This document shows, piece by piece, positions 1 through 11,800 of a stretch of DNA of 64,000 bases. Position 1 is the stretch's first letter, and every line of letters starts with the position of its first letter. Below the pieces are notes generated by a model that was not told the DNA's origin, searched no databases, and saw only the letters and a list, made by a program, of their open reading frames with translations. Source of the stretch: Haliclona indistincta (lineage: Eukaryota > Porifera > Demospongiae > Haplosclerida > Chalinidae); contig OZ024784.1 in the NCBI GenBank assembly GCA_964017065.1, positions 3,329,152 through 3,393,151 of the forward strand, written 5' to 3'. Made by a program: the position numbers and the translations under genes.

Positions 1-456
1 ATTCAGGTTTGAAGCAATAATTCACTCTCTTGGTCTCACTCTTTCCCTTAGTCTAGTAAACTCTCTCATTCTCACCTACTGGGATTGGCTATACTACTGG
101 CAAAACTGTTCACTGTGTCGGCTAACTACAGAGCTGTGCAGTTCACTAGCTGTTGCATGAATGCAGGCCCTCCAGTACTACACACATTACAGGTAACTAA
201 CAATAGATCAGAAACAATCTTATCACGGCTGAGGCTATAGTCATCTTCTGAGTATGCTGTGTTTCTCCTGGAATCAATGACTCATTGCTCCACAGCTGAT
301 ATGCTAGCAGTAGTAAGGTAATGCAGCAGACACCTCATGTACACTAGCTGGCATTCACCTCAATGTAGGCTGTTCACTCAGTTCTTCCAGCACATCTTGA
401 CCACTGGTTAGGGAACTTTCAGTTTACTATCATCATCAATCTGAACTGTCTTTTCA
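1..456. other. left edge, no gene resolved
   Basis: No open frame, RNA gene or repeat could be supported here. The stretch is probably an intron or exon fragments of the plus-strand gene that continues to the right, because that gene has no recognisable beginning inside the window. Confidence 0.3.
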
Positions 457-3400
457 GAATCACATTCAATCTTATCTGACTCTCAGCTTCAGTCTCCACT
501 TATGAAGGTTGTGGAGTTACACTGGTTGTGTGTGTGGTGTGTAACTATGTATGTATGTAGTTGAGTTATCTGACCAAGAGACTTGCTGAGGCTAGCTATT
601 CGACTAGCCAAACAGACATTGCATGTCCATCTAAGCTAAAAGGTATGTTAGAGTGATAGGTCCTGCCTTCAGCACGTTGGCAAAGTGTACTGTAATTAAT
701 ATAATTATAATTTAATGATGGTAATTATTATTGACTATGTAATTCTGTGTGCACACAGTGACAGCACTACTGAAATGGGCAAGAGAGATCAGGAAGAAGA
801 CACCAGGTCTACAATCGCTGTACTCTTCAGTTCAGGTAGTACAGTATAATGATAGCTAATAGAGTCCATGATGGGACGGGGCAGAGCTGATACTAGCATA
901 CTCACACAAACACTGTCCAGGAGCTGTTAGGTTGCAGGTCTCCCAGTGCTGTGTAGTAATCAGTAGTTCCGTGGTGCCGCCAGATGTTGTATTCTCGGTT
1001 GCGTCATCTTCAGCTAGTCTCCACTGGTGAGCAGTGGATGAGGTTGAAACAGCATCCCATGATAGTTTGTGTAGTGATACTGGACACTTTGGTTAGGAGG
1101 ACATGATGAGCTGTTTAGTGTCAGATTGCTGTAGTCAAACAATGAGCTCTCATTTCTCAATCCGTGGAATGCAGACAGGCAACTGTGTGTAGATAAAGTT
1201 AACCTGTAAAATGTGCTAAAGAATATAAAATTATTTATGTTTCGTATTCGTGCTCCAATATATGACTAGTTGTATTACTCACTTTGTTCCTTGTTCATTG
1301 GTACAACAGATGCCTAAAATGAACTGATACACTGCTGTCATCCAATCACACGTATCTGGGACCAGGCAGTAGGGACTGCAGGCTATCTGCATCTCTGTGT
1401 CTATAACATCAGTTTGTCTGGTAGATATCTGTCTATAGGACTGTAGGCATCAATGCAGACCCTTGGTAGACCATGTACTGAGCAACTATACAAGTAGATT
1501 CAGTTGCAGCATTGTGCAGCATTATCTCATAAAAGGAGGTGGATAGTTCAGCTGTGTGATGTAGCACGCCCAACCACACTAACAATAGTAAACACAGTAT
1601 CATGTTACTGTCACCATTGTTCTCAGTGTAGCTGCTTTCGGCAGCACCTCAAATTAAAGTATGCATGCTCGTACTGTGAATACTGTATAGCGGGAAATTT
1701 TCGCAGGAGAAAATTTTGGCGAATGCGCGAGATAGAGCATTTCGCGAATAAGATTTTCGTGAATCAGCGCTATTGCCCTATCTTTGTCAAAAAAAAACAA
1801 GACATTCGCAGATAATATTTCGCAAATAGCCTGTAATTCGCGAAAATTTTCTCCTGCGAAAATTTCCCACTATACGGTATATTGTTGCTAGGCAACTTGA
1901 TTTTCTACCTTGTTGTCCTTGTATAATTATTAATTTTATGTGCCATTAATGAATGGAGCTGAGTTTTGCAATGATCAGGCATAATTTTGTACAATGTTTT
2001 AGTGCAGTAAAGTAAGGGTGGTTTTTTCTGCAGATTGACCTGGAGCAGTGGATGCGTTGGGAGTATATAGGTGTTGATCCCATCACAGACATGTTGCCTG
2101 GTTTGATAAGGTCAAACTTTGAAAGTATAGCTATTCAAATTTACACTCTTCTCGTGTAGACAGCAGTATAGGAGAGAGACATTTTATCAGCTAGCTGCTG
2201 GAAATACTGCTCACTCCATGAACAAGTTGTTTAACTGTCTGGTACAGTTACAGCTCATTCAGGAGAGGGTTGGTGCTAACTGCAAAGAGCACAAGAGTTG
2301 CATCACCAGACTAGCCGCTATAAACTGGAGGGACGGTATCCAGTTGATGACTGAGATCACAGCTAGCCTCCCTCCTTCATTGGGCACTGCATGTCTTGTT
2401 ACAGCTGTTACTAATCTGTTGGAGGTATGTTGCTGTATGGCTGTGTAGCAGTTATTGTATGTAAATGTACACAGACAGTTTGTCATACCAGATCACTAGA
2501 GCACCGGTACACTGTGTCCTCATGTGTCAGGTTAGACATTACTAATTATTGCACAATAATTATGCATTCTCACTATAGTACATGTCTTTCCCTTCCACCC
2601 TATCTTTTATTCACTGACCATCTGTCATCTGCTCCTTGCCAAGATTCTCTAATAAACACTGCTCATCTCTTGAGGAACTATCTTGTGAGTATAGAGACTG
2701 AAATTGTATTGTGGTCTATAAAATGTTGGCACTGCAACAATTGGTTCATACGGCGCTATTTATCTTCATTGAAATCACAGCTCATAATGTAATGCTTGCA
2801 CTGCACAATAATTACATTGCAAAGTGCTTTCAGGCTCTCAAAAATTTACAACAGTATGAAAATCACCAAATTTACCATCCGTGATTATAAAACGATCAGC
2901 CGTTGATCAAAATTTTTGTCAAGAGTATAACATGTGTCCTACTGCTGACAGACAACACATGTACACTGATGCCATCATTCCCCAGTTTCCAGTTGGCGTG
3001 CACTATGTACTACCTATTGCATTTACTCATCATATTTTAAAGGTAAGTGTGTCTCCTTCACTTGTCCCAATGCACTATGCTGTCTGTAGGGATTGCTGCA
3101 ATGGCCAGAGAGCTTCAGGTACACACCTCTTGTGCTGTCTAGTGCATTCACATGTGTGCAGGTGCTGTGAACAGTTTGTTCAATCGTCTCCGCTCTTTAT
3201 TGCATCACTGCTGGTTAGTGAACATAGACCCACTCACCTTAAATCCTTTTCTCTTCTCTTAGAGATGGTGGTCACACCTAAAGGAGTTGGTTGGGAGCCA
3301 GCTGGGTAAACCAGTGCTGCATTTGATAGATGAACTGGCTACCTCTGTGTTGTCAGAAGACTTTAGCTCCAAAACTGATCTCGGTCCTATAACAGTAAAC

Positions 3401-4271
3401 CTATACTGTGACCTTGTTTCCAAACATGTAGTAGGAGAGAGAATCCTTGATACAATGATTCCTGCAAATGATGAGGTAACAAAACTACCCATCTCAAGTT
3501 CTCAATGACCTCTACCTCTGTCATGTTAGGTGTGTCTGTTGCTCATGGACTGCTGTGTGAGACAACTGTGCTCCAACCCGATATGGCTGGACGATGTGAG
3601 TTCCTATGCATACATGTATAGACATCTGCATTTTGTATCACAGGAGAGCAGATCCTCTAGTCAGTTGTTGATAGCCAAACACATAATGAACAAGTGTCAT
3701 ATGGTGTGGAGTGTGTTTGATAGTAATGATGGTATGCTGACTGATGTGATATTATATTGTTTACTGATATCGTACAATCAAGGTCACACATCAGTACTGC
3801 TAGCAAACTTTAGGTATGCTTTCAACAGTATTGTTCTCTTACTAGAGATTGCTTCTCTCAGAAAGGAGTTTCCTCTCTTGCACAATATCCAGCTGTTGCC
3901 GTTAGCTCTCTTCAGGTACATGGTAGATGTTGACACTCCATGTTGATGTTGACCGTCTCTGGCTATAGGATACTTGCTGTACTAGACAGACCCTTCCTGC
4001 TAAAGGTCATCAATGTCTTTGTTCCTAATGTACTACTATATATACTTTGCACAATTTAGCTCTGCAGCATGCAACCAGGATTTGTTTCATTTTGTCATCA
4101 AGCTCATCAACAGTGCCTCCAATTATGTGGCAATGATGATACAATTTCAGTAAGGGAGGGATGGAGAAATACATTGTAACAGCTGTCTTGTTTCCTCTTT
4201 CTCAGCCTCTCAGTCTAAAGTCCATCAGACAAATGTCTTCACTGATTCAAATAATTTCTACCAAATCGTGA
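457..4271 (+). CDS. partial gene, MED24-like Mediator subunit (C-terminal part)
   Basis: A chain of small exons with GT-AG borders encodes an alpha-helical, leucine-rich protein with no start in the window. Well supported exons include 759-835, about 2033-2424, 3268-3475, 3530-3597, and the last ones ending at the stop at 4271. The tentative MED24 assignment rests on remembered family features in the same order: an E-x-WM stretch, a W-x-x-G helix followed by a cysteine-leucine helix, an LLH...W...LKEL segment, an FPL helix, and a C-terminal LSL...RQ helix. MED24 is a tail-module subunit of the nuclear Mediator complex that links activators to RNA polymerase II. Similarity is weak, and exons between 836 and 2032 are not resolved; that gap holds a MITE. 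It could instead be another HEAT-like helical protein. Confidence 0.4.
1681..1879. mobile_element. TA-flanked MITE, copy 1
   Basis: About 199 bases with long imperfect terminal inverted repeats. The left end begins TACTGTATAGCGGGAAATTT and the right end is the inverse, starting TACCGTATAGTGGGAAATTT on the minus strand. The repeats extend inward through a GGAGAAAATTTT block to about 40 bases. TA dinucleotides at both ends suit a Tc1/mariner-like target duplication. It carries no coding capacity and lies in an intron-sized gap of the MED24-like gene. A second copy lies at 35003-35194. Confidence 0.85.
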
Positions 4272-4565
4272 CTTTATGTACAGACACAAGTGTTCTGCAC
4301 TTTTTCATTGTTACTTTCACCATATGGATAATTATCTATGCTTTCACTGCTGTTATGTAAGAACGGATTCTGGGTCGAAACAGTTCCTTTTACGCAAAGT
4401 GCGTAGACAAGACAAGATATCCGTTTGTCTCTGTTGACCTTGTTGGAAGGGACTGTTTTCGCTGCTGTCTCGTCATAATACAATGGTTACGCCTCCCACA
4501 TCCAGCATAAGTTGTAGTGACATCCCCACGTGGTCATTATTTTGTAGTAAAAGCGTACGTAGTTA

Positions 4566-6506
4566 ATGGAGACTCGAGTTGCTCTACTCGTAGCTTCGCT
4601 GTTGTGTGTCTGTCTTGCGACGCACAGCGATAATCATGGGTCTGTGACGCCCAGCGATGATCTTGGGTCTGGGAGCTCCTTGCTCATGCCTGACCTCTCG
4701 ACTGAGGAACTTGAAGCAACCACCAGTGAAATTTTGAGCTCATCGTCGGCTTCACTGTCAATCATTTCACCAACGCCTTTGTCTCCACTAACACCTTTTA
4801 GTAGCCTCATGGACGCAATCTCGTATGCATCCATCTCAGCAACATTATTGGCTGGCTCACCAGTATCTTCTACTCTAGCGAGCCATACCTTGACGTCTTC
4901 ACCAACACCTTCGTCTGCTAGCTCACCAAACTCGTCCGTTTCACCAACAACCTCGCCTTCATCTGTCTCACCACCAATCTTATCTTTATCTGTTTTATCA
5001 ACAGCCTTGCCTTCATCTGTCTCACCAACAACCTCATCTTCATCTGTCTCACCAACAACCTCAACTTTGTTGATGTCATTCACTCCATCTCGTATTTCCT
5101 CAGAGACATCTTCTGTATCATTCTCGGAGTCATCTTCTGTACCAGTCTTGTTCTCATCTTCTGGTTCTATCCTTCCTTCAACCACTCAATCTCCTGTAAA
5201 CTCTCAATCTCTTCTGAGTTCCTCGGAGTCATCTTCTGTACCAGTCTTGGTCTCGCCTTCTCAGTCTATCTCTCCTTTGACTGCTAGGCCTCCTCTTCCT
5301 GCAAACTCTCGATCTCTCTTTCCCACTCGTTCTCAATCTTTTTCATCATCTTCTCAATTCCTTCTCTCAAATTCCCGATCTCTTTCTCTTCGACCCCCAA
5401 TTCCCACACCATCTCCATCTGGAGTTATTATGGTGCAAATCGAACTTCGCTTGACTCGACCATTTCAGTATACCAATGCGACAGCTGTCATCAGTGATCT
5501 TAGAGAACAATTCAGTGCCAAGCTAAACATTAGCACAGAGTTGGTCACAAGTGTTTCTCTGCTTTTAGATGGTGAAGTTCAAGACAGTCAAAGACTAACA
5601 AAGAGGGATTCTCACAAGGAGTTTAACTCAGTACAGTTTGAAGTTACAACTGAAACAACTGAAACTGCTAATGCAGTGAAGGAAGTAGTATCCCAACAGA
5701 AGGTGCGTACACAGACAACATAGCTGCGTTTGCAACAGTAAATGTCAGTTGTTATTTGTTGTTCCCTTCACCACTACAGGATAGTTTGAGTATTTCGCTT
5801 GGTAACGAAACATTGACTTTTACTGTCAGTATAAGTAAGTTGAGAGTGATTATTATGCATGTGGCATAATTATATTATGTAATGATTATGTCAATGCTCA
5901 ATTAGCACCAGATATTTGGCTTGTACTGATGATAATATGATGTGTACTACAGAGCTATGCTAACATCATGTGTGCGTGTGCGCAATCGTTTGTTGAGGAA
6001 GTTGTAGGTCATTCCGTGATGTGGTTAGAGGAAGACAAAATTGTTGTTACTCTATAGCTACCACAAGTATTGTTCAGTGTGTCCTAGAAGCTTCGTCAAT
6101 AATGTGCATGAGTGATACTATGTATACAGTTGAATATTCATTTCAATACACCAGATGCGTGGAGTGCTGTCTTTGTTCCATAAGCTTCTTTTGTCACAGT
6201 TACACCAGCTAAAAGCACCCTTCCCAGTTCTTCTTCAACTCAAATGCCGACCGACCCAACATCAGGAAGCAACAATACTGGTGTCATTGCTATAGTCATC
6301 ATTTGTGTCCTGCTTGTGGTGCTCATTCTGGTTGTCATGGTCATAGTGCTAGGACTGTACATATACAAGAAGACTCATACCAGGTCTTATAAATTTGATG
6401 TAAGTCAAAAAATTGAATGTTTAATGTTGTAACATACTACAACATGTGTTACAGGTACCATTGGATGATATTGCTACTACTCCAGTATGGTAAGATGATT
6501 TAGCTC

Positions 6507-6565
<59 letters not shown>

Positions 6566-6696
6566 ATGTTACTCTTCTACTCTCTTCAGGAAATCAGACA
6601 TTCCTCCTTGCGATGACGAGTCCACTATAGATATTGATGCTAAGTGTGCTGATGACAAGAGTGTTGATGATAAGAGTAATAATCAAGATTGGTAGC
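4566..6696 (+). CDS. mucin-like single-pass membrane protein
   Basis: Five exons (4566-5702, 5780-5834, 6200-6399, 6455-6488, 6590-6696) give 510 residues in a continuous frame. Residues 1-19 form a signal peptide (METRVALLVASLLCVCLA). About residues 30-295 are a serine/threonine/proline-rich stalk with repeated S-P-T-T-S and S-V-S-P motifs, a likely O-glycosylation platform. Residues about 296-395 are less biased and could be a small SEA-like or other ectodomain. A transmembrane helix follows (GVIAIVIICVLLVVLILVV), then a short acidic tail of about 60 residues. The fourth intron carries a CA microsatellite. It should sit at the cell surface with the stalk outside. No orthologue is recognised. 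The long open frame opposite exon 1 is a by-product of the serine-rich codons. Confidence 0.75.
6509..6562. repeat. (CA)n microsatellite in intron
   Basis: About 27 uninterrupted CA dinucleotides lie in the last intron of the mucin-like gene, just upstream of the pyrimidine tract and acceptor at 6589. Length polymorphism is likely, and it could form Z-DNA. Confidence 0.95.
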
Positions 6697-6848
6697 TTTG
6701 TTGTCCAATCCTACTCAACTAGTATACACGCCAATGCGCCATACATCTAAATACATTTAGCTGTATCTGTGATTATAAATCGGAACTTGTATGTGACTTT
6801 TGACTGACTGTAGCATCAATAAAATTATTATTCTTACATTTCTAATCT

Positions 6849-8630
6849 TCATTTGTGAATGATAAATACGCCTTTGGGTGAGGATTGTCGTCGCTGGAAT
6901 CGACTGGTGAGAGGAAATCCAGTGAATAGTTTCTCAAAGTAGTGTTTGTGCACAACAGCATTCACAACTGCCATGTTGCAGTTCACCTCATGTGGAGTCA
7001 TGTCTAGGTCTCTAGTGATGCGTGTTAGCAGGCCCAGCATCAGCTGCCGAGTGCCTCCTATTACACCAGCATTGTAAACCGTGCTCAATCTCATTAACAA
7101 AGAAAGATGACCCTTTGTGATGGCATTCTTTCCATAACATTTGGTAAGTTTTTCTCGCAACCATGACATGCTCTCCATGTCTGGATAGAAGTCAATGTCG
7201 GTACCTATAAAGAGGTAATCTTCTCTTAACAGTGTCATCAGATTGAATGGGTTTCGCTGGAACTTGACATCAGATGCATCAGTGAGCAGCACTCGATTGA
7301 TGTCTGAGTGAGTCTGCAAATAGTGAAGATAACAATAGAATCGAGCATCATTGGTAGATCGTCCCTTCAAACTGGGAATGTATTGGAACTGTAGCTTAGA
7401 ATAAAACAGCTGTAATCTCCATTGGAAATCTGGAGATAGGCCATCGTGAAATACTACAGCATCTATTTCTAGTTTTCTGACAGAGAGTAGCCAGTCTTTC
7501 ATATAGAGAAATCTGTTGGCTGCATATCTCCTTTTTCGCTGTGAGTCTTCGATGGAAGTGAAGTAGGAAGTAAATACAACATCTTTGTGTTTGACGGTAG
7601 TCTCTAGACTATGAATCCATGCTTTTGTCAATGTTTTTCCATCTTCAAGGCTAGTCAATTTGAGATCTCTGTCTGAGATGGATGTGTTGTTACAGAAGAC
7701 GAGACTTGTGATCTCGCATATACTGTTTGCCTTCAAACTGTTGGCAACCATTTTTACCACATCACTGACATACCAGCACTGCCGTGACGTTAGTTGATCT
7801 TCAGGTGACTGCCAAGGTCCATAGACTCCACTCACATCAAACACACTCATTGGTATGCTGTAGAGGTAATGGTAAGTTGCCAGAGTGGCTGCAAATGTTC
7901 TTGCCCAAGCAGTTTGAATTACAAATTTACTGTTTCCTGAGTTGGGCAATGAATTGACTAACATTACAGAAGTACAAGGCGATTCAGTTCTAACTGACTC
8001 TAGGAGATTGACAAATTCTTTTAGATCATTGGACAGTTTTGCTGAGCAATTTTTCTCACCTCCTCCAGGAATCAGAGGTACATAAATGATCGTTCCTGGT
8101 TGATGTGCACTGACTAGATCCAGTGCAGCAGTTTGGTTGTTCAGACTCACAAGTTGCACCACTAGACCACTGTGTGCAAGCTGTTCCCAACGATACCACC
8201 ACATTCCATCCATGTCAGCCAGTTCAGCACTCTCTACAGCAATAACGCGTTGGAATCCGTGCAGATGAGCTGCTATTCTTGCCCCTACAAATCTCAGTGC
8301 ACCCACCATCATCACGGAGTTGCTGCTTGCACCATGACAGCGTCTAGAATAATCACTCTCTCTTTTCCTGGAGCACAAATGACTACCTTTAACTAAAGCT
8401 GTAGATAAAATAAAATACTTTAAATTCACTGTCCGGTCGTGGTACCTTCTCTGGGATTTTTGCTACCCCATGGTAGTGATATTCCATGCTCAGCATCTGT
8501 ATCAGAAAAGTAACTACTGTTTCTCTCGCTGATTTGCACGCTCACCTATAAAGGTAACCTCTACTAGCAAACTGGCGCTATAGATGACTACTGTAGCAAG
8601 AGCCAAAACGCCAAAAAACGCCTTCTTCAT
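6849..8630 (-). CDS. type II membrane protein: degenerate sugar-nucleotide epimerase domain fused to glycosyltransferase-like domain
   Basis: Exons 8630-8546, 8496-8446 and 8398-6849 join in frame to 561 residues. An N-terminal signal anchor (MKKAFFGVLALATVVIYSA) predicts a Golgi type II protein. About residues 75-290 follow the NAD-dependent epimerase (UDP-glucuronate 4-epimerase-like) fold: the VGALRFVGARIAAHL strand-turn-helix and the SGVYGPWQSPEDQ motif are recognisable. However, the GxxGxxG loop is altered to GALRFVG, and the catalytic Tyr-x3-Lys is replaced around NSKFVIQTAWA. The C-terminal part, about residues 330-560, looks like a glycosyltransferase, with LLTDASDVKFQRNPF, FIGTDIDFYPD and YNAGVIGG segments including DxD-like acids. 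The epimerase half may therefore be a non-catalytic scaffold. Domain calls are from memory of the families; substrates are unknown. Confidence 0.7.
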
Positions 8631-8848
8631 CGCAATCTGTTTACACCCCCTCCTCCCAGCTCCACCCGATCCGAGAATGAGCGAGCAATATAAAATTAAT
8701 CATGATTCACAAAAATCATCAAGGAGATAACATGAAAAGAGAATAATATAACATGAAAAGTTAAATGCTGATTGAACAACCAATGTATAGTACAAGAGTA
8801 ATGGAATAAAATAAGTTGACATTTACATAATCACATGTGATAATATTA

Positions 8849-11800
8849 CTAGTACTTGTATTTTCTGCTGCTGCCCCGTCCCTACAAGAAAAAGAAATCA
8901 CAAGTTCAACATCCATCATATGCAAGACAGTTTCACTCACTCTATCCAAGGCTATGTCCATAAAATGATCAGAGTTTGGAAAGAGTTTATAGTTAAACTT
9001 TGCTACAGCTTTCTGTGCATCATCGACGCACATGTCCTATGTGTGGATTGCAACATGAGAGTACGCACACGCGAATCATCTCACCACAAATGTTAAACAA
9101 TAAGTTGGCGCCTTTCTGACTTGCCGTATATCGTACACTTTACCAACATCACTAAACATAGCAACAATTTCATCTCGCTTTATTGACAGAGGGAACCTTC
9201 TCATTATCACCTATAGGAGGAAGAGATGAAGTCAACTGAAGAGAGCAGACTTACCGTGGTCATCTTTCTCGAGGAAGATGAAGTAAGGCTAGAATGGGAC
9301 AACAGAGGTGAGGTACGAGGCGAGACAGGACGAGTGTTGGAACTCTCGGCAGCAGCACCTGTGTGAAATAGAGTCACACCACACAGTCTATATACACTAC
9401 TTCCATTACTTTGGTGGGCATGGTCTTGCCATCCTTTATGGTCTTTTTTCTCACCAGATGGCGGTGCGTCAAGAAATTTTCTTACAGAATCTTTGTTGAC
9501 CAAGGGTCTGCTATGCTTTGATTCTCCGTGTGAAGATCCTCTTGATTTAGGCCTCTCTCGTGATTTCTGTCGACTATTATGGAAAGGTTTTTATGAATTG
9601 ATGGTTTTAATCAGGTTTTCTTACTCTGAATCTTTTCTAGATGTTCTGCCTCCACCTGTCTTTTCCTTATCTCCTCCTCTTCTTCCTCCATCACTAGCTA
9701 TTTCCCATTCTGGTTCCTTGACATTGCTAGGAAGCAAGGGAGCGAACACATTGTTTTCTTCAGAATTTGGGCCAGGGCTGAGTATGTCCATTGTCTCTGC
9801 CCAGGACTATGGAACGGTATAGAAAAAGGTTAGACTACTGACTGCAGGACGCACCTCATGATTTTCTGTCTGTAGTTCAAATGAGTATGATCTTATTTTA
9901 CCAGCTGCAGCACGAGATTGACCTAGAATAATAATGCAATATAGACAGTGTTAAAGAACAAATCTTGCGCCAAACCTGATTGTTCAAAAACAGTTAGAAT
10001 GTTCTTTTGAGTGCCATCATCATTAGATATAAACAGATTCATTTTGACCAGAGAACCCTCAATACTCGTCTGTGTGAGACAATACGTAAAAACTGACTGC
10101 TCAGCATCGGGTTACCATCACTCACCACTCTCCCTAACACAGAAGACTGATCTGGATCTATCAAAGACTGGAAAGTTTCACATTCCTGCAACACCATACA
10201 ACCATTTAGTTAAATCGTGCCGTATAGCAATGTGCATGTCTACTTACACTATCAGTAAAACTGTCCTTGTCAGGTGTTGATATAGAGCAGTGAATAGCCT
10301 GGACGAACCACAATATGATCATAGCACTAATACACACAACTTATGTGTACCTGGAATGGTAGATTCCTAAAATTCGAGTGCAGCGGCAACACACTTTCCA
10401 ACTTTACATCTTCACTGTTACCATAGTCCATGAAGGTAACTGTAACTACATCCTACAGACAAGTCTACAACCTTGTACAATAACATATTCCAACCTGTTC
10501 AACGTTCTCTACTCTCCCACGATACCAAGTATTGTCCTCTTCATATACTGCCATGCACAAATCACCAGGACTGAAGAACACTGGAGTATATGGATCACTG
10601 GCAGTGGCATGCTCTCTGAAGAAAGGAGAACCAAAGTGATCACATCATTATTGCTACTTACTGAAGTTGGCAAGCCATTGCTGCATACTTGTCTTCTTCA
10701 GCTTCGTCTACTAGTAGTTGGGCCAGAAATGTCCCAGCTGTTCTGAGACCACTCATAACATACATATGCACCTCTGCACCTGCAAACACAAAAATAACGT
10801 GAGATAGGAGTTAGAGTGAAGCACATACCAACAGCAACCAATGGATGAAGCTGGTCAACTGACACACTAGTTGTGATCTTTGCAGGAGTTGAACTAGCTG
10901 ACGGTAGAAGGCCCTTGAGCTGTCCATCTTGCTTAAATAAATCTTTGTCTGCTACTGCAGTCTTTCTCGCTTCCTCGTCTCTCCTCAAGTCCTCAACCTT
11001 TACACCTATTCTTACTTTCTCAACCTCTTCATCTTTTCCTACTTCCTTAACCTCTCCATCTTGCTCAACTTCCTTGACCTCTTCAACTTTTTTCTCCAAC
11101 TCGTTCTCTTCATTTTTCTGTTTGGTTGAAACAACCTGAGTGGCAGAGGAATCGGACACCAAAGCTGAAGATGGTGTGTATGCTTTGTGTTCTAATGACG
11201 GTTCTTCCAATGACAATGATTTGAGCTCTGATGACGTCTCTTCTACTTTGTGCTCTGATGATGGCTCTTCTACTTTGTGCTCTGATGATGGCTCTTCTAC
11301 TGATGTTGGCTCTTCTACTGATAATGGCTCTTCTACTTTGTGCTCTGATGACGGCTCTACTACTTTGAGCTCTGATGATGGCTCTTCTACTTTGAGCTCT
11401 GATGATGGCTCTTCTACTTTGCGCTCTGATGATGGCTCTTCTACTTTGAGCTCTGATGATGGCTCTTCCACTTTGTGCTCTGATGATGGCTCTTCTACTT
11501 TGTGCTCTGATGATGGCTCTTCTACATTTTGCTCTGATGATGGTTCTGATGGTGGCTCTTCCACTTTGTGGTCTGATAAAGGTTGTTCATCTTGCTCTCT
11601 GGGTTCTGGGGGAGGACTACCAGCAACTGAAGATGATTGTGATAGAGGGAGAGGAAGGGAAGATTGTTCCTGTGCTGCTAGCAGTAGTTTGCTGGTCTGT
11701 TTCTTGTCATCCTTCAATTTCTGGTGTGAAGGACTGGTGTGGACAGAAGAGGCAGCTGAGATAGGGAGAGGAACAGAGGAAGGATGAAGTCTAGTTGGCA

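Noticed and set aside
4634..5185. Minus-strand acidic open frame opposite the mucin stalk
   Set aside because: Ser/Thr-rich codons read in reverse give Glu/Asp/Val; no splice signals or domain support it.
11200..11575. CRISPR-like array of about 27-base repeats
   Set aside because: Repeats are contiguous with no unique spacers, encode peptide repeats, and the genome is eukaryotic.
11140..11787. Plus-strand 215-codon open frame of Asp/Ser repeats (SSTLCSDDG type)
   Set aside because: It is the antisense of the VEEPSSEHK coding repeats of the Tudor gene; the minus-strand frame has flanking Tudor exons and correct splicing.
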